32,069 nucleotides of DNA. Source: an uncultured Paracoccaceae bacterium (GTDB lineage: Bacteria; Pseudomonadota; Alphaproteobacteria; Rhodobacterales; Rhodobacteraceae). Position numbers and translations under genes: made by a program. Below, one piece after another: positions 24,458-31,236 of the stretch. The stretch covers positions 1 through 32,069 of the forward strand of contig CALBSG010000061.1 of NCBI GenBank assembly GCA_937927675.1, read 5' to 3'. The number at the start of each line of letters is the position of its first letter. The stretch's first letter is position 1. The notes under the pieces are model-generated. The model was not told the origin of the DNA. It saw nothing but the letters and a program-made list of their open reading frames with translations, and did not search any database.

Positions 24458-25035
24458 GGCAGGGGTCCTTCTTTGGGGTTCCAGGCGCGCGCTTGGGCGG
24501 GGGCAAGACGTAAAAGATCGACCGCGCGCGCGGCGATCTGGGCGGTGATCTCAGCGGTCGTTTCGGGGCGCAGGTAAAAGGCCGGGACCGGGGGCATCAC
24601 AATGGCGCCCATCTCGGTCGCGGCGGTCATATTGCGCAGATGTGCCAAGGTCAGCGGGGCTTCGCGGGCCAAAAGCACCAGCGGGCGGCGCTCCTTCAAC
24701 TGCACGCTGGCCGAACGGGTCAGAAGATTGTCGTCCAGCCCCTGCGCAATGGCGGCAAGGCTGCGCATCGAGCAGGGGGCCACGATCATGCCATGCACCG
24801 GAAAAGACCCCGAAGCGATGGCCGCGCCAAGGTCAATCACCGGGTGCAGCCGGTCTGCCAAGGCCACCAGCTCATCGCGGGCGCCGGGGCCAATCTCCAG
24901 CGTCAGCGTCCGCTCGGCCATCGCGGACAGAACCAGTTCTACCGCAGCACCCGCCCGGCGCAAGGCCCGCGCGCAATCCAACGCCAAGGCAGCACCCGAT
25001 GCGCCCGAAACGCCAAGAATGACCCGCGCCGTCAT
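24454..25035 (-). CDS. ubiX: Flavin prenyltransferase UbiX
   Basis: Prenylates FMN with dimethylallyl phosphate to make prFMN, the cofactor of UbiD. The 193-residue length is standard. The flavin-binding ILGVSGASGAALALD lies at 6-20, the phosphate-site SMRSLAAIAQGLDDNLLTR around 107-125, and the conserved REAPLTLAHLRNM near 143-155. The ATG at 25035 overlaps the ubiD stop (ATGA), so UbiD and its cofactor-making partner are translationally coupled. The next gene, the Fe-S repair protein, overlaps its stop by four bases as well. An open frame upstream to 25119 lies inside ubiD and is ignored. Confidence 0.96.
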   Translation of the reverse strand: MTARVILGVSGASGAALALDCARALRRAGAAVELVLSAMAERTLTLEIGPGARDELVALADRLHPVIDLGAAIASGSFPVHGMIVAPCSMRSLAAIAQGLDDNLLTRSASVQLKERRPLVLLAREAPLTLAHLRNMTAATEMGAIVMPPVPAFYLRPETTAEITAQIAARAVDLLRLAPAQARAWNPKEGPLP

Positions 25036-26528
25036 GGCCGCCCCCCGCGCAGAACCCCTCTTAGGATCTCGGCGGCGCGCGCCTCGTGCGCGGGGGCCAA
25101 GGTCATGACATGGCCCCATGCGCGTGTTGTTTCGCTGTCGATCTTCGTCGTCGCGTCGATCCCCAACTTGCCCGCCAGCCCTTCGCAGGGCGAGGCGAAG
25201 TCAAGATAATCCATTGGCGTGCGATCCAGCACCATCACATCGCGGGCCGGGTCCATCCGGGTGGCCATTGCCCAAGCGATGTCGTCCCAACTGCGGGGGT
25301 CGATGTCGCGGTCCACCACCACGATGGTCTTGGTATAGCTGAATTGCGCGAGCATCCCCCAGAGGGCCAGCATCACCCGCCGGGCTTGACCGGGATAGCG
25401 CTTGTCAATCTGCACCACGGCCATCCGGTAAGAGCAGGCGGCTGGCGGCAGCCAAAGATCGGTGATTTCGGGGATCTGGGCGCGGATCACCGGCAGGGCC
25501 AAGGTGTTGAACACCTCGCCGATGACAGACGGTTCGTCTGGCGGGCGGCCCGTGACGGTTGTCAGATACAGCGGATCGCGGCGATGGGTGATGGCCGAAA
25601 GGCGCATGACAGGGAAGGGCTCCACCGAGTTGTAATAGCCGGTATGGTCACCGAAGGGGCCTTCTGGCGCGGTTTCGCCGGGATGAACCCAGCCTTCCAG
25701 AATGATCTCCGCATTGGCCGGAACCAGAAGTGGCACGGTCTTTGCTGGAACCACCTCGGCCCGCGCGCCGCGCAGCACCCCCGAAAAAACCAGCTCTGAG
25801 ACGGTTTCGGGCAGCGGCAAGGCCGCAGACAGCAAGGTTGCCGGATCGGCCCCGAGCGCAATGGCCACCGGCATTGGCGCCCCCGCACGCTCCCAACTGC
25901 GGTGATGCGCGGCACCGCCGCGATGCGCCAGCCAGCGCAGGATCAACCGATCCGGTCCCAGCACCTGTGCGCGATAAACCCCAAGATTATAGCTTGCCAG
26001 ATGCGTCGCCTCGGACCCATGCGGGCGGGTGATGACCACGGGCCATGTGATCAAGGGCCCGACATCCTCGGGCCAAGGCGTCTGCACGGGGATCTGGGAC
26101 AGATCCAGCGGCGCGGACTGCTCTTGCGCGAGGGCGCGGCGCACCACCTTTGGACGGCTTTGCAAGGCGGCGCGCAGCATCGGCCAGCGTGACAGGGCGT
26201 CTCGCATGCCTTCGACTGGCGCGGGGCTGCGTAGGGCGGCAAGGAACTGGCCGAAGGCCGGAACCTCATCGAGGTGCAGACCCAGACCTGCCGCGACGCG
26301 GGACGGCGTGCCAAAAAGGTTGGCGATGACCGGCATCTGCACCTGCCGACCTGCACGTTGGGCAGCATCAAACCGCAGCACAGGCCCCCCCGCCCGCAAG
26401 GCTGCGAGTTGGACCGCAGTCATTTCGTGGCGGATGTCCACCGGCGCGGTCACCCGTGTCAGGTCGCCCGCTGTCTGGACGTGGGACAGGAACGCTCGAA
26501 GATCGGGAAAGACAGGCAGGCTGCGCAT
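25032..26528 (-). CDS. ubiD: 4-hydroxy-3-polyprenylbenzoate decarboxylase UbiD
   Basis: prFMN- and metal-dependent decarboxylase that removes the ring carboxylate of polyprenyl-hydroxybenzoate in ubiquinone synthesis. The 498-residue length is that of E. coli UbiD. The catalytic Arg-Glu-acid set is recognisable: R186 in NLGVYRAQ, and E289 and D294 in PEGPFGDHTGYY. The ATG at 26528 gives the family N-terminus (SLPVFPDLRAFLSHVQ). The frame stays open to 26594, but that would run through the Crp/Fnr palindrome and has no family match. It heads the run ubiD-ubiX-ric-nnrS, divergent from ubiTUV, so this copy probably serves the anaerobic pathway. A related aromatic-acid decarboxylase is possible but context argues for UbiD. 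Confidence 0.94.
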   Translation of the reverse strand: MRSLPVFPDLRAFLSHVQTAGDLTRVTAPVDIRHEMTAVQLAALRAGGPVLRFDAAQRAGRQVQMPVIANLFGTPSRVAAGLGLHLDEVPAFGQFLAALRSPAPVEGMRDALSRWPMLRAALQSRPKVVRRALAQEQSAPLDLSQIPVQTPWPEDVGPLITWPVVITRPHGSEATHLASYNLGVYRAQVLGPDRLILRWLAHRGGAAHHRSWERAGAPMPVAIALGADPATLLSAALPLPETVSELVFSGVLRGARAEVVPAKTVPLLVPANAEIILEGWVHPGETAPEGPFGDHTGYYNSVEPFPVMRLSAITHRRDPLYLTTVTGRPPDEPSVIGEVFNTLALPVIRAQIPEITDLWLPPAACSYRMAVVQIDKRYPGQARRVMLALWGMLAQFSYTKTIVVVDRDIDPRSWDDIAWAMATRMDPARDVMVLDRTPMDYLDFASPCEGLAGKLGIDATTKIDSETTRAWGHVMTLAPAHEARAAEILRGVLRGGRP

Positions 26529-26580
26529 TGCGGGAGGTGTCCTTTTCCAAGGCCCATAGCGTGCGGCGGCTGTGCGAGAC

Positions 26581-26594
26581 TTGACTATTGTCAA
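26581..26594. promoter_or_regulatory. Shared Crp/Fnr-family palindrome TTGAC-TATT-GTCAA
   Basis: A perfect palindrome of the Crp/Fnr/Dnr type, differing from canonical Fnr (TTGAT-N4-ATCAA) by one base per arm, lies between ubiD (start 26528) and ubiT (start 26648). Its centre, 26587.5, puts class II starts at 26629 (plus) and 26546 (minus). The -10 slots then read TATCAG (26617-26622, plus) and TATGGG (26558-26553, minus). Both begin with TAT, which supports two-way activation by one bound dimer. Fnr-like and NO-responsive Dnr/NnrR-like factors are both possible. Confidence 0.8.
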
Positions 26595-26647
26595 CCCTTC
26601 GTGTCGCCAACCCGCCTATCAGGGGCCGACCGACCGAGGAACCTCTC

Positions 26648-27175
26648 ATGCCCAACACCCTGCCGCGCCTGCCGCCCGTCCTTGGCCTTGCAGCGCGTCC
26701 CTTGCCGCTGATGCCCCTGAATCTGATGTTGTCCCGCCTGACACAGCGTCTGACCGCAGCCCATCCGACGATGCTGCGCCGCTTGCAGCACCATGCCACC
26801 TGTCGGTTTCTGATTGACCCGCTGGACCTGCCTTGGGTGCTGCTGCTTTGCCCGGCCGACGCGACGATGACGGCGCATCCGCGTGCCCGGCCGCCGGCAT
26901 ATGATGCGCGCATCGCTGGGGCGTTGTCGGCTTTTCTGGCCATGATGCATGGGGTCGAAGATGGCGATGCCCTGTTTTTCTCGCGCGATCTGACGGTCGA
27001 GGGGGACACCGCCGCGGTTCTGGCCCTGCGCAACGCGATTGATGACGCTGAGCTTGATCTGACGGATGAGTTGGCTGCGCTTGCCGGGCCGCTGGCCCGC
27101 CCCCTGCGCCGGATGCTGACGCAGGCCGAACAGGCCACGGGGCTGCACCTGCATCGGATCGGGGGCCTGTCATGA
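26648..27175 (+). CDS. ubiT: UbiT, SCP2-domain accessory protein of anaerobic ubiquinone synthesis
   Basis: A 175-residue protein, essentially the length of E. coli UbiT (174), with one SCP2 sterol-carrier-like domain. In the known system UbiT binds lipid and quinone intermediates and is needed, with UbiU and UbiV, for ubiquinone synthesis without oxygen. Seen here: a helical N-terminus (LPLMPLNLMLSRLTQRL), the SCP2 core (ATCRFLIDPLDLPWVLLLCPAD), GALSAFLAMMHGVEDGDALFFSRDLTVEGDTAAVLALRN split across the middle, and a C-terminal helix pair. GAGGAA lies seven bases before the ATG at 26648; an upstream GTG-type extension to 26588 would overlap the regulatory palindrome. Its stop overlaps the ubiU start (ATGATG). 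Confidence 0.92.
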   Translation: MPNTLPRLPPVLGLAARPLPLMPLNLMLSRLTQRLTAAHPTMLRRLQHHATCRFLIDPLDLPWVLLLCPADATMTAHPRARPPAYDARIAGALSAFLAMMHGVEDGDALFFSRDLTVEGDTAAVLALRNAIDDAELDLTDELAALAGPLARPLRRMLTQAEQATGLHLHRIGGLS

Positions 27176-28152
27176 TGGAACTCGTCTGCCCCGCAGGCAC
27201 ACCCGCCGCGCTGCGTGCCGCCGTCGAGGCGGGCGCCCATGCCGTCTATTGCGGCTTTGCCGACGAGACAAACGCCCGCAACTTCCCCGGTTTGAACTTT
27301 TCGCCCGAGGAATTGGCCGAGGCGGTGGGGTTCGCCCATGCGCGCGGGGCAAAGGTGTTGGTCGCGATCAACACCTTTCCGCGCGCCGGGGCAGAACCGC
27401 TGTGGCACCGTGCGCTGGCCAATGCAGAAGCGGCGGCGGTCGATGCGGTGATATTGGCCGACATTGGCCTGTTGGCCCATGCCGCCGAACGCCATCCTGC
27501 GCTGCGTCGGCACCTGTCGGTGCAGGCCGCTGCCGCCAACCCCGACGCGATCAACCTTTATGCCAGCGCCTTTGGCGTCCGCCGCGTTGTCCTGCCGCGC
27601 ATCCTGACCGTCGATGAAATCGCCGCCATCAACCGCGAGATTGACGTGGAGACCGAGGTCTTCGTCTTTGGTGGCCTTTGCGTCATGGCCGAGGGGCGCT
27701 GTTCGCTGTCGTCTTACGCCACGGGCCAGTCTCCGAATATGAATGGCGTCTGTTCTCCCGCCAGCCATGTCGTCTATGCCGAAGAGGGCGGCGATCTGGC
27801 TGCTCGGCTCGGGGGGTTTACCATTCACCGCACGCCGAAATCAGCCCCCGCGCCTTACCCGACGCTGTGCAAGGGTTGCTTCACCTCTGCCGATCAGACC
27901 GGCCATATCTTCGAGGATCCCGTGTCGTTGGACGCGACCCACCTGATCCCGCAATTGGCCAAGGCCGGGGTTTCGGCCCTGAAGATCGAGGGCCGCCAGC
28001 GCAGCCGCGCCTATGTCTCCCAAGTGGTCCGCGCGTTTCGTGCCGCCGTTGAGGCGCAGGCGGCGGGCCTGCCCCTACCCGAAAGCGCGCTGGCCCGCCT
28101 GACCGAGGGGCAAGCCGCCACCGCCGGCGCCTATGCCAAAACGTGGAGATGA
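27172..28152 (+). CDS. ubiU: UbiU, 4Fe-4S subunit of O2-independent ubiquinone hydroxylase (U32 family)
   Basis: Partner of UbiV in the ring hydroxylations of ubiquinone synthesis that do not use oxygen. The 326-residue product belongs to peptidase family U32, though no peptidase role is expected. The four cluster cysteines are C170, C177, C194 and C233, with spacings 6, 16 and 38, exactly those of E. coli UbiU C169, C176, C193 and C232. The start is ATGATG; counting from the second ATG (27175) gives the E. coli numbers exactly. It opens with ELVCPAGTPAALRAAVEAG, typical of U32. It overlaps ubiT at its start and ubiV or its ribosome site at its end, so the three genes form one tight operon. 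Confidence 0.96.
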   Translation: MMELVCPAGTPAALRAAVEAGAHAVYCGFADETNARNFPGLNFSPEELAEAVGFAHARGAKVLVAINTFPRAGAEPLWHRALANAEAAAVDAVILADIGLLAHAAERHPALRRHLSVQAAAANPDAINLYASAFGVRRVVLPRILTVDEIAAINREIDVETEVFVFGGLCVMAEGRCSLSSYATGQSPNMNGVCSPASHVVYAEEGGDLAARLGGFTIHRTPKSAPAPYPTLCKGCFTSADQTGHIFEDPVSLDATHLIPQLAKAGVSALKIEGRQRSRAYVSQVVRAFRAAVEAQAAGLPLPESALARLTEGQAATAGAYAKTWR

Positions 28153-28154
28153 CA

Positions 28155-29054
28155 ATGGATCTGACCGTTGGCCCCAACTTCTTTTTCTGGCCCGCCGAAG
28201 CGGTTCGTGGCTTTTACTCCATGCTTGCCGATGCGCCGGTATCGCGCGTCGTGCTGGGGGAACTCGTCTGTTCAAAGCGGCTGCCCTTCTGGCAAGGCGA
28301 AATCCCCGGGGCCGTAGAGACCCTTCTCGCCGCCGGGAAAACCGTGGCCATCACCTCGCTTGCGCTGATCACGCTGAAGCGGGAACGCAAGCTGACCGCC
28401 GAGTTGGCGGATCTGGGTCTGCCGATCGAAATCAACGACCTCTCCGCCTTGGCGCAGGTGCCGGACGGGCAGCCCTTTTGGGTCGGCCCCTTGGTCAACG
28501 TCTATAACGAAGGGACGCTGCGCTGGTTGATCCGGCGCGGCGCGCGGCGGGTCTGTTTGCCGCCTGAACTGACGCTTGACGCCATCGCGGTGCTGGCGCG
28601 GCTTGGCCGTGAGGAAGGCGTCCCGATTGAGGTCTGGGGCCATGGCCGGCTGCCTCTGGCCATCTCGGGGCGCTGTTACCACGCCCGCCTGCATGACAGG
28701 ACCAAAGACAGTTGCCAGTTTGTCTGTGGCGAGGATGCCGACGGGCGCGATGTGGAAACGCTGGACGGGCAGGCGTTCCTTGCCGTGAACGGGGTCCAGA
28801 CCCTGAGTCAATCGACCGCCAGCATGGCCTACAAGATCGAAACCTTGGCTGAAGCGGGCGTCGACAGCCTGCGCCTGTCCCCGCAATCGTCTGGCTTTGC
28901 CCGCATTTGCGCGGCCTATGCCGAACGTCAGTCTGGCAAGATAGACGGTTCTGCTTTGGCCGATATCTTGCGTCCGCTGGCACCTGGCCAGCGTCTATCA
29001 GACGGTTTTCCAGCAGGCCCAGCGGGGGCGCATTGGTCGGGTGGGCGGGCCTGA
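28155..29054 (+). CDS. ubiV: UbiV, 4Fe-4S subunit of O2-independent ubiquinone hydroxylase (U32 family)
   Basis: Second U32-family partner. The 299-residue protein has the cluster cysteines C39 (GELVCSKR), C174, C187 and C191 (SGRCYHARLHDRTKDSCQFVC split at 174-191). The first coincides with E. coli C39, and the spacings 12 and 3 match E. coli C180, C193 and C197. I use the ATG at 28155, six bases after GGAG; ATG 28149 and GTG 28143 are in frame and would overlap the ubiU stop. UbiU and UbiV are thought to form a heterodimer that takes hydroxyl oxygen from a non-O2 source such as prephenate. The gene ends 13 bases before the convergent manC stop, without a visible terminator. Confidence 0.96.
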   Translation: MDLTVGPNFFFWPAEAVRGFYSMLADAPVSRVVLGELVCSKRLPFWQGEIPGAVETLLAAGKTVAITSLALITLKRERKLTAELADLGLPIEINDLSALAQVPDGQPFWVGPLVNVYNEGTLRWLIRRGARRVCLPPELTLDAIAVLARLGREEGVPIEVWGHGRLPLAISGRCYHARLHDRTKDSCQFVCGEDADGRDVETLDGQAFLAVNGVQTLSQSTASMAYKIETLAEAGVDSLRLSPQSSGFARICAAYAERQSGKIDGSALADILRPLAPGQRLSDGFPAGPAGAHWSGGRA

Positions 29055-29067
29055 CGCCCGCCACCTT

Positions 29068-30507
29068 TCAACCCTTTGCGCCCTGTCCACGCGCGTAGAC
29101 GTCTTCGTATCGGGTGATGTCATCCTCACCCAGATAGGCGCCGGTCTGCACCTCGATCAGCACCATCGGCAGTTTGCCGGGGTTTTCCAGTCGATGTTTG
29201 GCGCCAAGCGGGATGTAGACGGATTGGTTTTCGCTGACCAAGCTGATCGTGCCTTCAATCGTGACCCGCGCGGTGCCAGTGACCACGATCCAATGTTCGG
29301 CGCGGTGGACATGGCTTTGCAGCGACAGCGCCGCGCCGGGTTTCACCACGATGCGCTTGACCTGAAAGCGGTCTGACAGCGCCAGCGTTTCGAACCACCC
29401 CCAAGGCCGATGGTCGCGCGGGAAATGTTCAGCCTGCCGGGCGGCGGTCGATTTCAAGGCCGCAACCGCCAGTTTCACATCTTGCGCCCGCGCCCGGGGG
29501 GCGACCAGAACCGCATCGGGCATGGCGACCGCAATCATATCGGACAGCCCGATGCCGACCAGCGCCAGCCCCTCGGTCTCGCTGCGCAGCAGGCTGTTTT
29601 CGCAGGCAATCGCAATGGCTTGGCCCTGCGTGACATTGCCCGCGCTGTCATGCCCTGCAGTTTCGCGCCAGACCGCATCCCAATCGCCAAGATCGGACCA
29701 CCCTGCGCCGTAGGGCATGACGTCAAGATTTTCCGCCTTTTCCATCACGGCATAGTCGATGGAGATATCCCGTGCGCCAGCCCATGGCGTGCCCGCCAGC
29801 CGCAGGAACCCCAGATCCGGTTCCGCCAATTCGACCGCATCGGCCACCGGGGCGATCAGATCGGCCGCATGGGTGGCAAAGGCCATCAGCACGGTTTCGG
29901 CCGAAAACAGAAAAATCCCGGCATTCCACAGGAAATTCCCGGCCCGCAGCATCGCCTCAGCCGTGGCAGCGTCAGGCTTTTCAACAAAGCGACGCAGCGG
30001 TTGCGTCTGGTCTTTCACCGGAGCGGCCGACAATTCCAGCCAGCCATAGCCGGTTTCCGCCCGGTCCGGTTTGATGCCAAAGGTGACGATCCGCCCGGCC
30101 TGTGCGGCGGGCGTCGCCGCGGCGATGGCGGCCCGAAAGGCGGCGGCGTCAGGCACCACATGGTCAGACGGCGCAACAAGGATCAGCGCCTTTGGGTCTT
30201 GGGCCGCGATATGCAAGGTGGCGGCCAAAATGGCGGGGGCTGTATTGCGGCCCGAAGGTTCGATCAGGATGGCACCGGGGTCGATCTCGGCTGCGGCCAA
30301 TTGCTCCACGACGATGAAACGAAATTCGCTGTTGGTCACCACCACCGGACGGGCAAAGCCTGCACCGGAAAGCCGCGTGGCGGCCTGTTGAAACAGGCTG
30401 CCCTCACCCGTGAGGTTGCTGAACTGTTTGGGAAAGCTTTTGCGCGACAGCGGCCAAAGCCGGGTGCCCGATCCACCGCAGAGCAGCAAAGGAGTGATTG
30501 TTCCCAT
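29068..30507 (-). CDS. manC: Mannose-1-phosphate guanylyltransferase / mannose-6-phosphate isomerase
   Basis: Bifunctional enzyme that makes GDP-mannose for surface polysaccharides. The 479-residue length fits the type II class. The N-terminal nucleotidyltransferase has LLLCGGSGTRLWPLSRKSF from residue 7 and the FVEKP motif followed by GNFLWNAGIFLF. The C-terminal cupin isomerase domain has RPWGWFETL, the metal-site region SLQSHVHRAEHWIVVTGTA and VYIPLGAKHRLENPG, then the IEVQTGAYLGEDDITRYEDVYAR ending. The ATG at 30507 follows AGGA by nine bases; the open extension to 30591 is not family-like. It is convergent with ubiV. The truncated gene upstream on the same strand ends 80 bases before it. 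Confidence 0.96.
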   Translation of the reverse strand: MGTITPLLLCGGSGTRLWPLSRKSFPKQFSNLTGEGSLFQQAATRLSGAGFARPVVVTNSEFRFIVVEQLAAAEIDPGAILIEPSGRNTAPAILAATLHIAAQDPKALILVAPSDHVVPDAAAFRAAIAAATPAAQAGRIVTFGIKPDRAETGYGWLELSAAPVKDQTQPLRRFVEKPDAATAEAMLRAGNFLWNAGIFLFSAETVLMAFATHAADLIAPVADAVELAEPDLGFLRLAGTPWAGARDISIDYAVMEKAENLDVMPYGAGWSDLGDWDAVWRETAGHDSAGNVTQGQAIAIACENSLLRSETEGLALVGIGLSDMIAVAMPDAVLVAPRARAQDVKLAVAALKSTAARQAEHFPRDHRPWGWFETLALSDRFQVKRIVVKPGAALSLQSHVHRAEHWIVVTGTARVTIEGTISLVSENQSVYIPLGAKHRLENPGKLPMVLIEVQTGAYLGEDDITRYEDVYARGQGAKG

Positions 30508-30587
30508 CAAATCTGGTCCTGTTTCAAGCTTGGTTCCGGCGGCAATAACCGGATTTTGTGGCACATTTGAGGAGAAGGCCAAGGAAA

Positions 30588-30788
30588 TCATGCCAGATCA
30601 TAGGTGACCGCGCCCACGCGCACGAAGATGTCCGCCATCGCCGCGCCGTCTTGCAGGGTGAACAGCACTTGCCCGGTCGGACGATAAAGGATCTGCGCCT
30701 CGGAAACGGCGGATGCGCCGATGCCGGGCAGGGCGACAAGACGCAGTTGGATATCGTCTGCGGCAAGGTCGCTGATGGCCAGGTTGCT
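30588..30788 (-). CDS. 3' end of an unidentified gene, cut at the junction
   Basis: An open frame on the minus strand ends at TGA 30590-30588 and reads back as NLAISDLAADDIQLRLVALPG, then ASAVSEAQILYRPTGQVLFTL, ending FVRVGAVTYDLA. It has alphaproteobacterial codon use, a beta-strand-rich, acidic character and no start codon before the point where foreign sequence begins. It resembles the end of a large secreted or repeat protein but I cannot name a family. The gene lies upstream of manC on the same strand. The rest of it is missing from this contig, not necessarily from the organism. Confidence 0.55.
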   Translation of the reverse strand, partial: SNLAISDLAADDIQLRLVALPGIGASAVSEAQILYRPTGQVLFTLQDGAAMADIFVRVGAVTYDLA

Positions 30789-30812
30789 CGAATCAAGGGA
30801 AACAGCTACTCA
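30755..30812. other. Probable chimeric junction between two genomes
   Basis: Left of this zone the sequence is high-GC and matches the rest of the window; right of it GC falls, third codon positions become mixed and the proteins look actinobacterial. A minus-strand gene and a plus-strand gene both lose their 5' parts here. The minus frame meets a stop at 30810-30812 in the foreign DNA. Both reading frames stay plausible across about 30766-30790, which fits a short shared sequence used in a false join. Confidence 0.8.
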
Positions 30813-31232
30813 GAAGACCTAGAGAACGGCGACACCATCGCCGCTATCGCCTGGTCGGGCGACACGGTGCAGCTCAACCTAAGCGCAGAGACCGACAAGT
30901 ACGGCTTCTTCATTCCTGAAAGCGGAACCACGATCTCTGCAGACAGCTTCGTAGTTCCTATGGGTGCAACCCACAAGAAGAACGTCGAAACTCTAATCAA
31001 CTACTACTACGACCCAGCGGTTGCGGCAGAGTTGGCAGCTTGGGTGAACTACGTGACCCCAGTGGTAGGCGCTCAAGAAGAAGCCATGAAGATCGACCCG
31101 GCTCTCGCAGAGAACCAGTTGATTTTCCCAAGCGAAGAGTTCATGAAGAATGCCCACGGTTTCCGTGCACTTTCTGGCGAAGAGTCAGTGAAGTTCGCAC
31201 AGGCATTCCAAGACGTATTGCTCGGAGCATAG
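30789..31232 (+). CDS. potD: Polyamine ABC transporter substrate-binding protein, C-terminal part
   Basis: The last 147 or so residues of a PotD-type periplasmic or lipid-anchored binding protein for spermidine/putrescine. IKGNSYSEDLENGDTIAAIAWSGD corresponds to the ligand-binding half that normally reads GNDY...L..GD..A.AWSGD. Later conserved parts are YGFFIPESGTTISADSF, VPMGATHKKNVETLINYYYDP, YVTPV and a C-terminal FAQAFQDVLLGA. The N-terminal half, including any signal or lipobox, is missing because the gene is cut at the junction; the open frame that continues upstream to 30558 is antisense to an unrelated gene. It overlaps the ribosome site of potA. Base composition is unlike the first 30.7 kb. 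Confidence 0.85.
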   Translation, partial: RIKGNSYSEDLENGDTIAAIAWSGDTVQLNLSAETDKYGFFIPESGTTISADSFVVPMGATHKKNVETLINYYYDPAVAAELAAWVNYVTPVVGAQEEAMKIDPALAENQLIFPSEEFMKNAHGFRALSGEESVKFAQAFQDVLLGA

Positions 31233-31236
31233 GGCG

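Noticed and set aside
26368..27828. A 486-codon minus-strand frame spanning ubiD start, ubiT and ubiU
   Set aside because: It crosses three confident genes and the regulatory gap; no domain matches.
29410..30570. A 386-codon plus-strand frame opposite manC
   Set aside because: It is antisense to an intact bifunctional enzyme; low-information translation with no ribosome site.
30558..31232. A single 224-residue protein made of an unknown N-terminus and a PotD C-terminus
   Set aside because: The first part is antisense to an alphaproteobacterial gene end; the fusion exists only because two genomes meet here.
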